Source: an uncultured Oscillospiraceae bacterium
GTDB lineage: Bacteria; Bacillota; Clostridia; Oscillospirales; Oscillospiraceae
DNA: 8,720 bases
Direction: 5' to 3'
NCBI GenBank assembly: GCA_900752285.1
Contig: CAADUW010000125.1
Span: forward strand, 1 to 8,720
Shown: in pieces, positions 1-6,862 of the stretch
Numbering within the stretch: the first letter of the stretch is position 1
Layout: each line of letters opens with the position of its first letter
Notes under the pieces: generated by a model
Told to the model about the DNA's origin: nothing
What the model saw: the letters and a program-made list of their open reading frames with translations, nothing else
Database searches by the model: none
Made by a program: the position numbers and the translations under genes

Positions 1-98
1 GAACTTATGAAGCCTTAGTTACTGGTGTATTCTGTGGCATATTTAACTTTTCTAAAAAAAGGCACAAGAAAATTTGCAAATTACACCTGCACGAGATA
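1..98. other. AT-rich segment running in frame into traJ
   Basis: This edge segment is strongly AT-rich, unlike the GC-rich traJ body that begins near base 115. The traJ frame is open from base 3 with no stop and no ATG before base 120. In that frame the residues up to about base 80 are lysine- and phenylalanine-rich (for example FSKKRHKKICK) and do not look like a TraJ N-terminus. From about base 84 the residues LHEILQVLYQDMMPLC do look like TraJ. In frame 1 the first codons read ELMKP and stop at TAG (16-18), which could be the tail of an upstream gene. I infer a possible rearrangement or insertion junction around 60-84; the other half lies outside the window. Confidence 0.4.
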
Positions 99-1064
99 TT
101 GCAGGTATTGTATCAGGACATGATGCCGCTCTGCGAGAAGCTGACGGGTGTAGCCAAGGGAATTGCCGGGCTGGGTGCGCTGTTCTACGTAGCCGCCAAG
201 GTGTGGCAGGCGCTCGCCCGTGCCGAACCCATCGACGTGTACCCGCTGCTCCGCCCGTTCGCCATCGGGCTGTGCATCCTCTTCTTCCCCACCTTCGTCA
301 TCGGCACGATCAACGCGGTGCTCTCGCCCGTGGTGAAGGGCTGCCACGGGATGCTCGAATCACAGACCTTCGACATGAACCGGTACCAGGAGCAGAAGGA
401 GACGCTGGAGAGGGAGGCGTTCCGCCGTGACCCGGAGAAGGCGTATCTGGCGAGCAAGGAGGACTTCGACAAGAAGCTCGACGAGCTGGGCTGGTCGCCC
501 AAGGACTTGAAGACGATGGCGGTGATGTACATCGACCGGACGGAATACAACATGAAGCGGAACATCCGGCTGTGGTTCCAAGAACTGCTCGAACTGCTGT
601 TCCAGTCGGCTGCGCTGGTGATCGACACGATACGGACGTTCTTCCTGATCGCCCTCTCCATCCTCGGTCCGATAGCGTTCGCCCTCTCGGTCTATGAAGG
701 GTTCCAGAGCACGCTCACGCAGTGGATAACGAGGTACATCTCCATCTACATGTGGCTGCCCGTGAGCGACCTGTTCAGCTCGGTGCTGGCACGCATCCAA
801 GTGCTGATGCTCACCCGTGACATCGAGGCGATGAGCGACCCGACCTTCATCCCGGACAGCTCGAACACGGTGTACATCATCTTTTTAATCATCGGGATAT
901 TCGGGTACTTCACCATCCCGACGGTCGCCAACTGGATCATCATGGCGGGCGGGGTGAGCCAAGCCAACCGTGCGATGAACCAGACCGCAAACAGGGTCGG
1001 CAACGTCGCCGCAGCGGGTGCGGGTGCCGCCGTGGGGAACATCGCCGGAAAAATCATCAAGTAG
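99..1064 (+). CDS. traJ: TraJ, inner-membrane conjugation protein (5' end unresolved)
   Basis: Polytopic inner-membrane component of the Bacteroidota conjugative-transposon mating apparatus, usually considered a VirB6-like role. Numbered from TTG 99, the product has 321 aa. It has hydrophobic stretches at about 20-40, 50-75, 165-200, 205-235 and 255-285, and a Gly/Ala-rich C-terminus. Recognisable family stretches include AKGIAGLGALFYVAAKVWQA, VIDTIRTFFL..LSILGPIAFA and WLPVSDLFSS. The start is uncertain. TTG 99 is the first conventional start codon and ATG 120 the first ATG, but family-like residues (LHEIL) begin near base 84, so the native start should be slightly upstream, where no ATG exists in frame. 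The gene may therefore be 5'-altered, or continue beyond the window. traK follows after 49 bases. Confidence 0.85.
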   Translation: MQVLYQDMMPLCEKLTGVAKGIAGLGALFYVAAKVWQALARAEPIDVYPLLRPFAIGLCILFFPTFVIGTINAVLSPVVKGCHGMLESQTFDMNRYQEQKETLEREAFRRDPEKAYLASKEDFDKKLDELGWSPKDLKTMAVMYIDRTEYNMKRNIRLWFQELLELLFQSAALVIDTIRTFFLIALSILGPIAFALSVYEGFQSTLTQWITRYISIYMWLPVSDLFSSVLARIQVLMLTRDIEAMSDPTFIPDSSNTVYIIFLIIGIFGYFTIPTVANWIIMAGGVSQANRAMNQTANRVGNVAAAGAGAAVGNIAGKIIK

Positions 1065-1113
1065 CGGCGGATGCCCCAAGAAAATGAGTCATAACGAATA
1101 AAAAACCGGAAAC

Positions 1114-1737
1114 ATGGAATTTAAAAGTTTGAAAAATATCGAAACGAGCTTCAGGCAGATACGGCTCTTCACGCTGGTATTCGCCTGCCTGTGCGCCGTG
1201 GTGACGGGCTTCGCCCTGTGGAAGTCGTACAGCTTCGCCGAGGCGCAGCGGCAGAAGATCTACGTGCTGGACAACGGCAAGAGCCTGATGCTGGCGCTCT
1301 CGCAGGACGTGCGGCAGAACCGCCCGGTGGAGGCACGGGAACACGTGCGCCGCTTCCACGAGCTGTTCTTCACGCTCTCTCCCGACAAGTCGGCTATCGA
1401 GAGCAATATCAAACGCTCGCTGCTGCTGGCGGACAAGAGCGCCTTCAACTACTACAAGGACCTCTCGGAAAAGGGGTATTACAACCGGATAATCTCGGGG
1501 AACATCAACCAGATGATAGAGATAGACAGCCTGCGGTGCGACTTCGACAAGTACCCGTACAGCGTGCAGACATTCGCCCGGCAGATCATCCTGAGGGAAA
1601 GCTCCGTTACGGAGCGCAGCCTTGTGACCCGCTGCCGCCTGCTGGATGCGGTCAGGAGCGACAACAATCCGCAGGGCTTCATCATCGAGGGGTTCGAGAT
1701 CACGGAGAACAAGGATTTGCAGACCCTCAAACGCTGA
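1114..1737 (+). CDS. traK: TraK, VirB8-like conjugation protein
   Basis: Bitopic inner-membrane protein of the conjugative apparatus, functionally compared with VirB8. The product has 207 aa, the family's usual size. A short cytoplasmic N-terminus (MEFKSLKNIETSFRQIR) is followed by one membrane segment at about 18-37 (LFTLVFACLCAVVTGFALW). The rest, about 170 residues, is predicted periplasmic and ends near QGFIIEGFEITENKDLQ, typical of TraK. The ATG at 1114 follows an A-rich leader, as is common for Bacteroidota translation starts. Its stop is 5 bases before the traL ATG, so the two are very probably cotranscribed and coupled. No internal promoter matching TAnnTTTG was seen in the 49-base gap upstream. 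Confidence 0.92.
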   Translation: MEFKSLKNIETSFRQIRLFTLVFACLCAVVTGFALWKSYSFAEAQRQKIYVLDNGKSLMLALSQDVRQNRPVEAREHVRRFHELFFTLSPDKSAIESNIKRSLLLADKSAFNYYKDLSEKGYYNRIISGNINQMIEIDSLRCDFDKYPYSVQTFARQIILRESSVTERSLVTRCRLLDAVRSDNNPQGFIIEGFEITENKDLQTLKR

Positions 1738-1742
1738 CGGCT

Positions 1743-2027
1743 ATGATAAGGAAATTCATCACAAAGGCGCAGGACTGGGCGGACGGGAAGCTCCGCCGCC
1801 TCGCCGGGCGTATCTCGCCCGACATGCGTGTGGCAATCATCCTCGTGATGCTGGCGGCGTTCGGCGCACTGTCGGTCTATATGACCGTCTCCTCCATCTA
1901 CCGCATCGGCAGGAATGACGGGAAGGAACTGGGGATAGAGCATATCAGGCGCCTGCAATTGCCCAATGACAGTATTATCAACCCTTTTGAAAGCGGACGG
2001 CATGGGACTGGCGGAGAAGTTGAGTGA
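1743..2027 (+). CDS. traL: TraL, small inner-membrane conjugation protein (DUF3989-like)
   Basis: Small conjugation protein of 94 aa. It has an amphipathic basic N-terminus (MIRKFITKAQDWADGKLRRL), a membrane segment at about 29-50 (RVAIILVMLAAFGALSVYM) and the motif TVSSIYRIGRNDG..LGIEHI, which I recognise from TraL/DUF3989 proteins. The ATG at 1743 lies 5 bases after the traK stop; earlier codons in this frame belong to a chance open frame inside traK. Its last 62 bases are also read in another frame by the following ORF if that ORF starts at 1966, or 26 bases if it starts at 2002. The C-terminal residues (PFESGRHGTGGEVE) are less familiar to me than the rest. Confidence 0.85.
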   Translation: MIRKFITKAQDWADGKLRRLAGRISPDMRVAIILVMLAAFGALSVYMTVSSIYRIGRNDGKELGIEHIRRLQLPNDSIINPFESGRHGTGGEVE

Positions 2028-3168
2028 GTGGCTGCTCCGCCGCCGGGAGCGGCAGGAGGAGCGGAACATGAGGCAGGTGGCGGCGTATTTCGGGAGCCTG
2101 CTGAATAAGAGGCGTGCGGATGCCGGTGCAATCCTCCAGTCCGTCAGGGACTACCGGGACTGCCCGGAGGTAACAAGGAAACAGGCGGAGCTGCTGCTGG
2201 AACACAGGTTCTTCCGGTACGTGTACCAGACGGGCTATCCCGAATGGCGGGCGGTTATGGACGCCCTGAAAGAGACCCGTTACGGGATGCGTGAGGGGGC
2301 GGCAATCCCCCGGAGCGTGAGGGAGGCGGCGGAAAGCCCGATGCTGCGTCTGGCGGCGCAATACAAGGTGCTGGAGTATGAGAACACGAGGCGTAACGCC
2401 CCGCAGCCGTTATCCCCCGAAGCGCAGGCGGAACGGGATGCGGCGCACCGGCTGCTGAACTGCTGCATGAGGGAGGGCGACCTCGACGCACTGAAAAGGC
2501 TTGCCCTGAAAGGCGAGAAACCGGACGACTCGATAGCTATCCGCCACGGGCTGGCGGAAGGCTACCGCAGGCTCGAAGAACTGAGCCGGGAATGGAGCGA
2601 GGAGATGCGGGGCGACAACCACACCGTCATGGAACAGATCGAGTTGCGGGAGGCGGACGAGAGGGGCAGGCTGATGCGGCAAGCCGCCGCCCTTTACGAG
2701 AAAAAGACGGGCGGCAGACTGCCCGGCGACTATCTGGAAGCGGTGAAGGCGGAACGGGCGCTGCTCCACGGGTTCGCCCGCCACGGCTGGGACGGTCAGC
2801 GGGAAGTACCGAAGGAGACGATGGAGAAGTACGGGCTGACGAGGGACTTTGCCGGCATCGCCCGGCTGAGGTGGGACTACCACCTGAGCGAGGACAACGG
2901 GGACTTCTCCCGTGACTACCCGGAAGCCGCCATCGGACGCCACAACCGTGCCATCCGGGAGCGTGCGGCGAAAGAACTGGCAGGTCTGGAAGCGAGGCTG
3001 TTCCCCGAAAAGGCGGCAAGCCGGGAACGGAAGGCTGCGCACCTGCGGGCGGACAACCGGGCAAGCCCCACGGCATCGCTCAAACGGGAACGGAAGGAAC
3101 CGCCCGGCAAGCGGCAAACCGGGGAGACAGGCAGAGGGAAGCCTCCGGGGAGAAGAATCAGAATGTAG
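1966..3168 (+). CDS. Unrecognised 400-aa soluble charged protein between traL and traM
   Basis: I do not recognise this protein. It is 400 aa from ATG 1966, or 388 from ATG 2002; the second start would reduce the overlap with traL from 62 to 26 bases and is equally plausible. No signal peptide or membrane segment is visible. It is very rich in Arg and Glu, with predicted helical stretches such as LAEKLSEWLLRRRERQEERN (about 15-34), and a strongly basic low-complexity tail at about 351-400 (many Arg/Lys/Gly/Pro) that could bind nucleic acid. A cysteine pair (LLNCCM) lies near 166. Its codon use and GC content match the adjacent tra genes, and it sits 20 bases before traM, so it looks like an established member of the operon. 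In CTnDOT traM follows traL directly, so this is an extra gene. Possible roles such as relaxosome contact, coupling or regulation are guesses. Confidence 0.75.
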   Translation: MTVLSTLLKADGMGLAEKLSEWLLRRRERQEERNMRQVAAYFGSLLNKRRADAGAILQSVRDYRDCPEVTRKQAELLLEHRFFRYVYQTGYPEWRAVMDALKETRYGMREGAAIPRSVREAAESPMLRLAAQYKVLEYENTRRNAPQPLSPEAQAERDAAHRLLNCCMREGDLDALKRLALKGEKPDDSIAIRHGLAEGYRRLEELSREWSEEMRGDNHTVMEQIELREADERGRLMRQAAALYEKKTGGRLPGDYLEAVKAERALLHGFARHGWDGQREVPKETMEKYGLTRDFAGIARLRWDYHLSEDNGDFSRDYPEAAIGRHNRAIRERAAKELAGLEARLFPEKAASRERKAAHLRADNRASPTASLKRERKEPPGKRQTGETGRGKPPGRRIRM

Positions 3169-3188
3169 GACAACCATAAATTTTTGAC

Positions 3189-4580
3189 ATGATGGAAGAA
3201 CAGAACCAAGAAAAAGCAACGGCAACGCAGCACGTGACGGTGGCGGATGCCGCAGCCCCGGAGACGGGGAACGGAAAGAAGGAGGACAAGGGCGGCGGGA
3301 AAAAGGAAAAGAAGACAGCCAAGCCGCTCACGCCGAAACAGTTGCAGCAACGGAAGAAGCTGATGGTATATCCGCTGATGGGTTTGCTGTTCCTCGGCTC
3401 GATGTGGCTGATATTCGCACCTTCGGAGGAGCAGGGCGTGAACCGGGACACCGTGGGGGCGTTCAACGCCGACATCCCCCTGCCGGAGAACGACGGGATC
3501 ATCGGCGACAAGCGGAAAGCCTACGAGCAGGCGCAGGCGGAGAAACAGCAGGCGGAGAAGGTGCGCTCGCTGGAGGACTTCGCCTTCTCCGAAGAGAGCG
3601 ATACGGACGGGGTGGAAATGGAACTGCCGGACAGCGAGCCGGAACGGGAACCGTTCAGGGACTATTCGGACAATGGCGGCGGCAGCCGTTCCTCCGTTAC
3701 CGCATACCGGGACATCAACCGGCAGCTCGGCTCATTTTACGAAGAGCCGAAGGTGGACGGGGAAAAGGAGGAGCTGAAAAGGCAGGTGGAGGAGCTGACC
3801 GCCAAGCTGGAAGAAAGGGAACGGCAGGCGGGCGGAATCGACGATCAGGTGGCGCTGATGGAGAAGAGCTACGAGCTTGCCGCCAAGTACATGGGACAGA
3901 ACGGGCGGGACGGCGTAGCCGTGCAGGTGCCCGCCACCGGGCAGGACGGCAATGGTTTGGGACAGCCCGCCGTGGCGGTGCAGGCGGCACGGGAGCGGAC
4001 GGTATCGGGGCTGCAACAGCCCCTGAGCGATGCGGAGTTCATGCGGCGGTACAGCCAGCCGAGGAACTACGGCTTCAACACGGCGGTAGGCAGCGGGTAC
4101 GCTATGGGGAAGAACACGATACGGGCGTGCATCCACGGGGATCAGACGATTATGGACGGACAGACGGTGAAGCTCCGGCTGCTCGAACCGCTGCAAGCGG
4201 GAAACCTTGTGATTCCGCAGAACACGCTCGTTGCGGGTACGGGAAAGGTACAGGGGGAACGGCTGGATATCGTGGTGTCGTCCATCGAATACCGGGGGAA
4301 CTTGCTGCCCGTGGAGCTGGCGGTGTATGACAGTGACGGGCAGAAAGGCTTGTCTGTCCCTTCATCACTGGAACAGGAAGCGGCAAAGGAGGCGATGGCG
4401 AACATCGGCGGCGGGTTGGGAACGAGCATCTCGTTCGCACGGAGCGCCGGACAGCAGGTGGCGATGGACATCACCCGTGGGCTGATGCAGGGCGGCAGCC
4501 AGTACCTTGCCAAGAAGTTCCGCACGGTAAAGGTGCACCTGAAAGCGGGGTATGAGCTGATGCTTTACGCCAAGGAGTAG
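3189..4580 (+). CDS. traM: TraM, VirB10-like conjugation protein
   Basis: Inner-membrane protein of the conjugative channel, counterpart of VirB10 (Conjugative_TraM family). The product has 463 aa. It has a charged Lys/Glu/Gly-rich cytoplasmic N-terminus (1-55), one membrane segment at about 59-77 (LMVYPLMGLLFLGSMWLIF), a long charged linker with a predicted coiled coil at about 190-235 (EKEELKRQVEELTAKLEERE), and a C-terminal periplasmic domain at about 300-463 that contains the VirB10-type strand-rich stretch LLEPLQAGNLVIPQNTLVAG. Two ATGs in tandem (3189 and 3192) open the frame; I use the first. The stop is followed within 4 bases by a long inverted repeat, and traN begins 282 bases later. 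Confidence 0.93.
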   Translation: MMEEQNQEKATATQHVTVADAAAPETGNGKKEDKGGGKKEKKTAKPLTPKQLQQRKKLMVYPLMGLLFLGSMWLIFAPSEEQGVNRDTVGAFNADIPLPENDGIIGDKRKAYEQAQAEKQQAEKVRSLEDFAFSEESDTDGVEMELPDSEPEREPFRDYSDNGGGSRSSVTAYRDINRQLGSFYEEPKVDGEKEELKRQVEELTAKLEERERQAGGIDDQVALMEKSYELAAKYMGQNGRDGVAVQVPATGQDGNGLGQPAVAVQAARERTVSGLQQPLSDAEFMRRYSQPRNYGFNTAVGSGYAMGKNTIRACIHGDQTIMDGQTVKLRLLEPLQAGNLVIPQNTLVAGTGKVQGERLDIVVSSIEYRGNLLPVELAVYDSDGQKGLSVPSSLEQEAAKEAMANIGGGLGTSISFARSAGQQVAMDITRGLMQGGSQYLAKKFRTVKVHLKAGYELMLYAKE

Positions 4581-4584
4581 CGTA

Positions 4585-4616
4585 CTTTTTCTTTTGCCTT
4601 GACGCAAAAGAAAAAG
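4585..4616. repeat. 13-bp perfect inverted repeat after traM
   Basis: Arms 4585-4597 (CTTTTTCTTTTGC) and 4604-4616 (GCAAAAGAAAAAG) are perfectly complementary around the 6-base loop CTTGAC. The loop is complementary to GTCAAG at 4633-4638, so a pseudoknot is possible in RNA. The hairpin starts 4 bases after the traM stop. No U-tract follows on either strand, so it is not a classic intrinsic terminator; it may be an attenuator, an mRNA-stability or processing element, or a dispersed repeat. I recall similar CTTTTGCCTTGACGCAAAAG sequences as common between genes in Bacteroidota, but could not check this. Confidence 0.65.
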
Positions 4617-4668
4617 ATACCAAAAAGAAAAAGTCAAGACTGCATTTTCTCGCTACTCCACTTCGCAA

Positions 4669-4726
4669 TTTTCGGGGACAAAAAGAACTCGCTACGCTCA
4701 AACAGCTTTTTGTCCTTGTCCGAAAA
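4669..4726. repeat. Long bulged hairpin in traM-traN spacer
   Basis: Arms 4676-4685 (GGACAAAAAG) and 4706-4715 (CTTTTTGTCC) pair over 10 bp with a 20-base loop. The stem continues with 4669-4675 (TTTTCGG) pairing with 4720-4726 (CCGAAAA) after a 4-base bulge (4716-4719), giving 17 bp in total. The loop contains CTCGCTAC (4688-4695), which also occurs at 4649-4656. It forms part of a structured spacer with no coding support. Confidence 0.6.
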
Positions 4727-4727
4727 C

Positions 4728-4754
4728 CGCTGCGTTTCGCTTTACGCTGCGAAA
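4728..4754. repeat. CGCTGCG direct repeat with a small inverted repeat
   Basis: CGCTGCG occurs at 4728-4734 and again at 4745-4751, 17 bases apart. TTTCGC (4735-4740) can pair with GCGAAA (4749-4754) across an 8-base loop. This lies just downstream of the bulged hairpin and adds to the structured character of the spacer. Confidence 0.4.
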
Positions 4755-4862
4755 ATGAGGTCGGATTTCATGCGGATAGTAGATTTTTGTATGGGAGGAA
4801 GTGGCTGGAGGATATGATAATTAGCGATAATAATTAGAACAATAATTAAAAAGAAAGGACAA

Positions 4863-5801
4863 ATGAAAAAGATTTTTGGATGGGTCGCCCTGCTTATGGG
4901 CATGGTGACGGGTGCGAACGCACAAGTGAATGATACGATACAGCGGGCTGCGGGCAACGATCTGTATCAGGGGATTACACGGAAGCTACCCTACCGGCAG
5001 ATGGTTACGCCCCACGGGGTGCAGGTGACGTTCGCCAAGACGGTGCATATCATCTTCCCCTCGGCGGTGCGGTACGTGGACTTGGGAAGCAATTGGATTA
5101 TCGCCGGGAAAGCGGACGGTGCGGAGAACGTGATCCGGGTGAAGGCGACCACCGAGGGTTTTCCGGGGGAAACGAACTTTTCCGTTATCTGCGAGGACGG
5201 GAGCTTCTATTCGTTCAATGCCCGGTATGCGCATGAGCCGGAGATGCTGAACATCGAGATGAAGGATTTTTTGGAGAACGGGGACACGACGGACTTCTCC
5301 CACACCCGCATGAACATCTATTTCAGGGAACTGGGTAACGAAAGCCCGCTCTTGGTGAAGCTGATCATGCAGAGCATCTACAAGGAGGACAGGCGGGAAA
5401 TCCGGCACTTGGGCTGCAAACGCTTCGGGGTGCAGTTCCTCCTGAAATCCGTCCACTCGCACAACGGGCTGTTCTATTTCCACACGGAAACGAGGAACAG
5501 GTCGAACGTGGCTTTCCGGACGGACTTTATCCGGTTCAAGATCGTGGACAAGAAAGTGCCGAAGCGCACCGCCATTCAGGAACGGGTGATCGACCCGGTG
5601 CGCAGCTACAACGAGGTGCTGGTGACGGAGGGGAAAAGCGACGTGCGCACGGTGTATGCTGTCCCGCAGTTCACCATACCGGACGACAAGCTGTTGGTCA
5701 TCGAGCTGTTCGAGAAGGACGGCGGCAGGCACCAGACCATCCGGGTGGAGAACGCCGACCTCGTGGCGGCAAAACAGATTAACGAACTGAAAATCAAGTA
5801 A
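4863..5801 (+). CDS. traN: TraN, periplasmic VirB9-like conjugation protein (DUF4138)
   Basis: Periplasmic or outer-membrane-associated component of the mating channel, likened to VirB9. The product has 312 aa with a clear Sec signal peptide (MKKIFGWVALLMGMVTGANA, probable cleavage before Q21). Family features are the stretch TFAKTVHIIFPSAVRYVDLG (about 56-75), GSNWIIAGKADGAENVIRVK (about 75-94) and TNFSVICEDGSFYSFNARY (about 102-120), typical of TraN/DUF4138. The ATG at 4863 is supported by the signal peptide and by AAAGGA upstream. The traO start follows the stop after 3 bases, implying tight coupling. This gene begins after the structured spacer, so its level relative to traM may be adjusted there; that is inference. 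Confidence 0.93.
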   Translation: MKKIFGWVALLMGMVTGANAQVNDTIQRAAGNDLYQGITRKLPYRQMVTPHGVQVTFAKTVHIIFPSAVRYVDLGSNWIIAGKADGAENVIRVKATTEGFPGETNFSVICEDGSFYSFNARYAHEPEMLNIEMKDFLENGDTTDFSHTRMNIYFRELGNESPLLVKLIMQSIYKEDRREIRHLGCKRFGVQFLLKSVHSHNGLFYFHTETRNRSNVAFRTDFIRFKIVDKKVPKRTAIQERVIDPVRSYNEVLVTEGKSDVRTVYAVPQFTIPDDKLLVIELFEKDGGRHQTIRVENADLVAAKQINELKIK

Positions 5802-5804
5802 ACG

Positions 5805-6386
5805 ATGAAAAGGTTACTGTTCATTATCCTGCTTTTCGGGGTGTGCCTGACTTTCAACCGGGCACACGCCCAACGGTGCCTGCCCGGAATGAGGGGCATA
5901 CAGCTCACGGGCGGGCTGTCGGACAACATGCGCTGGAAAAACGGCGACGGCTTCGGCTACCACGCCGGGATAGCGGTGAGCACCTACACGAAGAACGCCC
6001 ACCATTGGGTGGTCGGTGCGGAATACTTGGAGAAACGGTACGGCTACCGGGACTGCCTCTATCCGGCGAGCCAGTTCACGGGCGAGGGCGGCTATTACCT
6101 GAACTTCCTTTCCGACCGGAAGAAGACATTCTTCGCCGCACTGGGGCTGTCCGCCCTTGCCGGGTACGAGACGGTGAACTGGGGCGAGAGCCTGCTGCCG
6201 GACGGTTCCCGGCTCACGGATGAAGACAATTTCATCTACGGGGGTGCGCTGACGCTGGAGCTGTCCGCCTACGTGACGGACAAGATTGTCTTGCTGGTAA
6301 ACGGTCGCCAACGGGTGCTGTTCGGCGGCGACTGCGGGAAGTTCCACACGCAGGTCGGCGTGGGAATCCGTTTTATGATTCGATAA
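5805..6386 (+). CDS. traO: TraO, predicted outer-membrane conjugation protein
   Basis: Conjugative_TraO family protein of 193 aa. It has a signal peptide (MKRLLFIILLFGVCLTFNRAHA, cleavage probably before Q23). The mature part has alternating Gly- and aromatic-rich strands (GIQLTGGLSDNMRW, YHAGIAVSTYT, FFAALGLSALAGYE, TLELSAYVTDKIVLLVNGR) and ends in an aromatic/basic C-terminus (GVGIRFMIR), which fits a small outer-membrane beta barrel. It starts 3 bases after the traN stop. In CTnDOT the next gene is the primase gene traP; here the next gene is traQ, 26 bases away. Confidence 0.92.
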   Translation: MKRLLFIILLFGVCLTFNRAHAQRCLPGMRGIQLTGGLSDNMRWKNGDGFGYHAGIAVSTYTKNAHHWVVGAEYLEKRYGYRDCLYPASQFTGEGGYYLNFLSDRKKTFFAALGLSALAGYETVNWGESLLPDGSRLTDEDNFIYGGALTLELSAYVTDKIVLLVNGRQRVLFGGDCGKFHTQVGVGIRFMIR

Positions 6387-6412
6387 CTGCTATATAATAT
6401 AATAATGTATAT

Positions 6413-6862
6413 ATGAGGACAATGATTTATAAAATACTCACGGGCTGCTACATCGTGGCCGCCCTCGTGCTGGTCGCAGCCTGTAATGACGGGCTGGACA
6501 TTCAGACGAAATACCCGTTCACGGTGGAGACGATGCCCGTCCCGAAGGAGCTGAAAGTGAACGAGACGGCGGAGATACGGTGCGAGCTGAAACGGGAAGG
6601 ACGCTGGGAGGACACCCGGTACACGATCCGCTGGTTTCTCTTCGACGGGGAAGGCACGCTCAAACTGGAAGACGGCACGGCGTTGCTGCCCAATGACCGC
6701 TACCCGCTGGAGAAAGAGACGTTCCGACTCTATTACACCCCGCTGTCGGACGAGCAGAGCAGCTTCACCGTCTGGGTGGAGGACTCGGACGGTCAGGCGG
6801 TCGAGCTGGAATACGACTTCAATGCGGACAACGACAAGGAGGACGGGGATGGAACGGAATGA
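6413..6862 (+). CDS. traQ: TraQ, conjugative-transposon lipoprotein (DUF3872)
   Basis: Lipoprotein of 149 aa. The N-terminus has a hydrophobic signal segment at about 5-23 and a lipobox LVAAC with Cys24 as the likely lipidated residue. The mature domain has the TraQ/DUF3872 signatures FTVETMPVPKELKVNETAEI (about 36-55), TRYTIRWFLFDGEGTL (about 68-83) and NDRYPLEKETFRLYYTP (about 94-110), ending in an acidic tail. The ATG at 6413 is used; an in-frame ATG at 6422 would also retain the signal. The upstream 26-base gap is AT-rich. Its 3' end overlaps the next gene by 14 bases. Confidence 0.9.
   Translation: MRTMIYKILTGCYIVAALVLVAACNDGLDIQTKYPFTVETMPVPKELKVNETAEIRCELKREGRWEDTRYTIRWFLFDGEGTLKLEDGTALLPNDRYPLEKETFRLYYTPLSDEQSSFTVWVEDSDGQAVELEYDFNADNDKEDGDGTE

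Larger units (their letters stand above)
4581..4862. other. 282-base non-coding traM-traN spacer
   Basis: This is the only long gap inside the tra block. The open frames here are short and do not look like proteins. The first 175 bases hold three potential hairpins, listed separately. The last 80 bases are AT-rich. No perfect TAnnTTTG promoter was found; TAGATTTTTG near 4780 has the wrong spacing. An AAAGGA sequence (4854-4859) sits 3 bases before the traN ATG and may serve as its ribosome binding site, although the spacing is short. Confidence 0.6.

Noticed and set aside
74..430. 118-aa TTG-started open frame overlapping traJ
   Set aside because: Arg/Gly-rich shadow of the GC-rich traJ gene; traJ itself has clear family sequence in its own frame.
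2410..3225. 271-aa open frame on the minus strand opposite the 400-aa ORF
   Set aside because: It is the long antisense shadow of a GC-rich gene, with Pro/Arg/Val-rich composition and no recognisable feature. The + strand frame fits the operon direction and spacing better, although neither has a known family.
4778..4790. Possible promoter before traN (TAGATTTTTG)
   Set aside because: The spacing between TA and TTTG is wrong for a TAnnTTTG box and no -33 element was evident.
4599..4817. 72-aa TTG-started open frame in the traM-traN spacer
   Set aside because: It runs through the inverted repeats and has a low-complexity Lys-rich start and no upstream ribosome binding site; the inverted repeats explain the sequence better.
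4986..5732. 248-aa open frame on the minus strand opposite traN
   Set aside because: Antisense shadow rich in His/Arg/Val; traN on the + strand has a signal peptide and family sequence.
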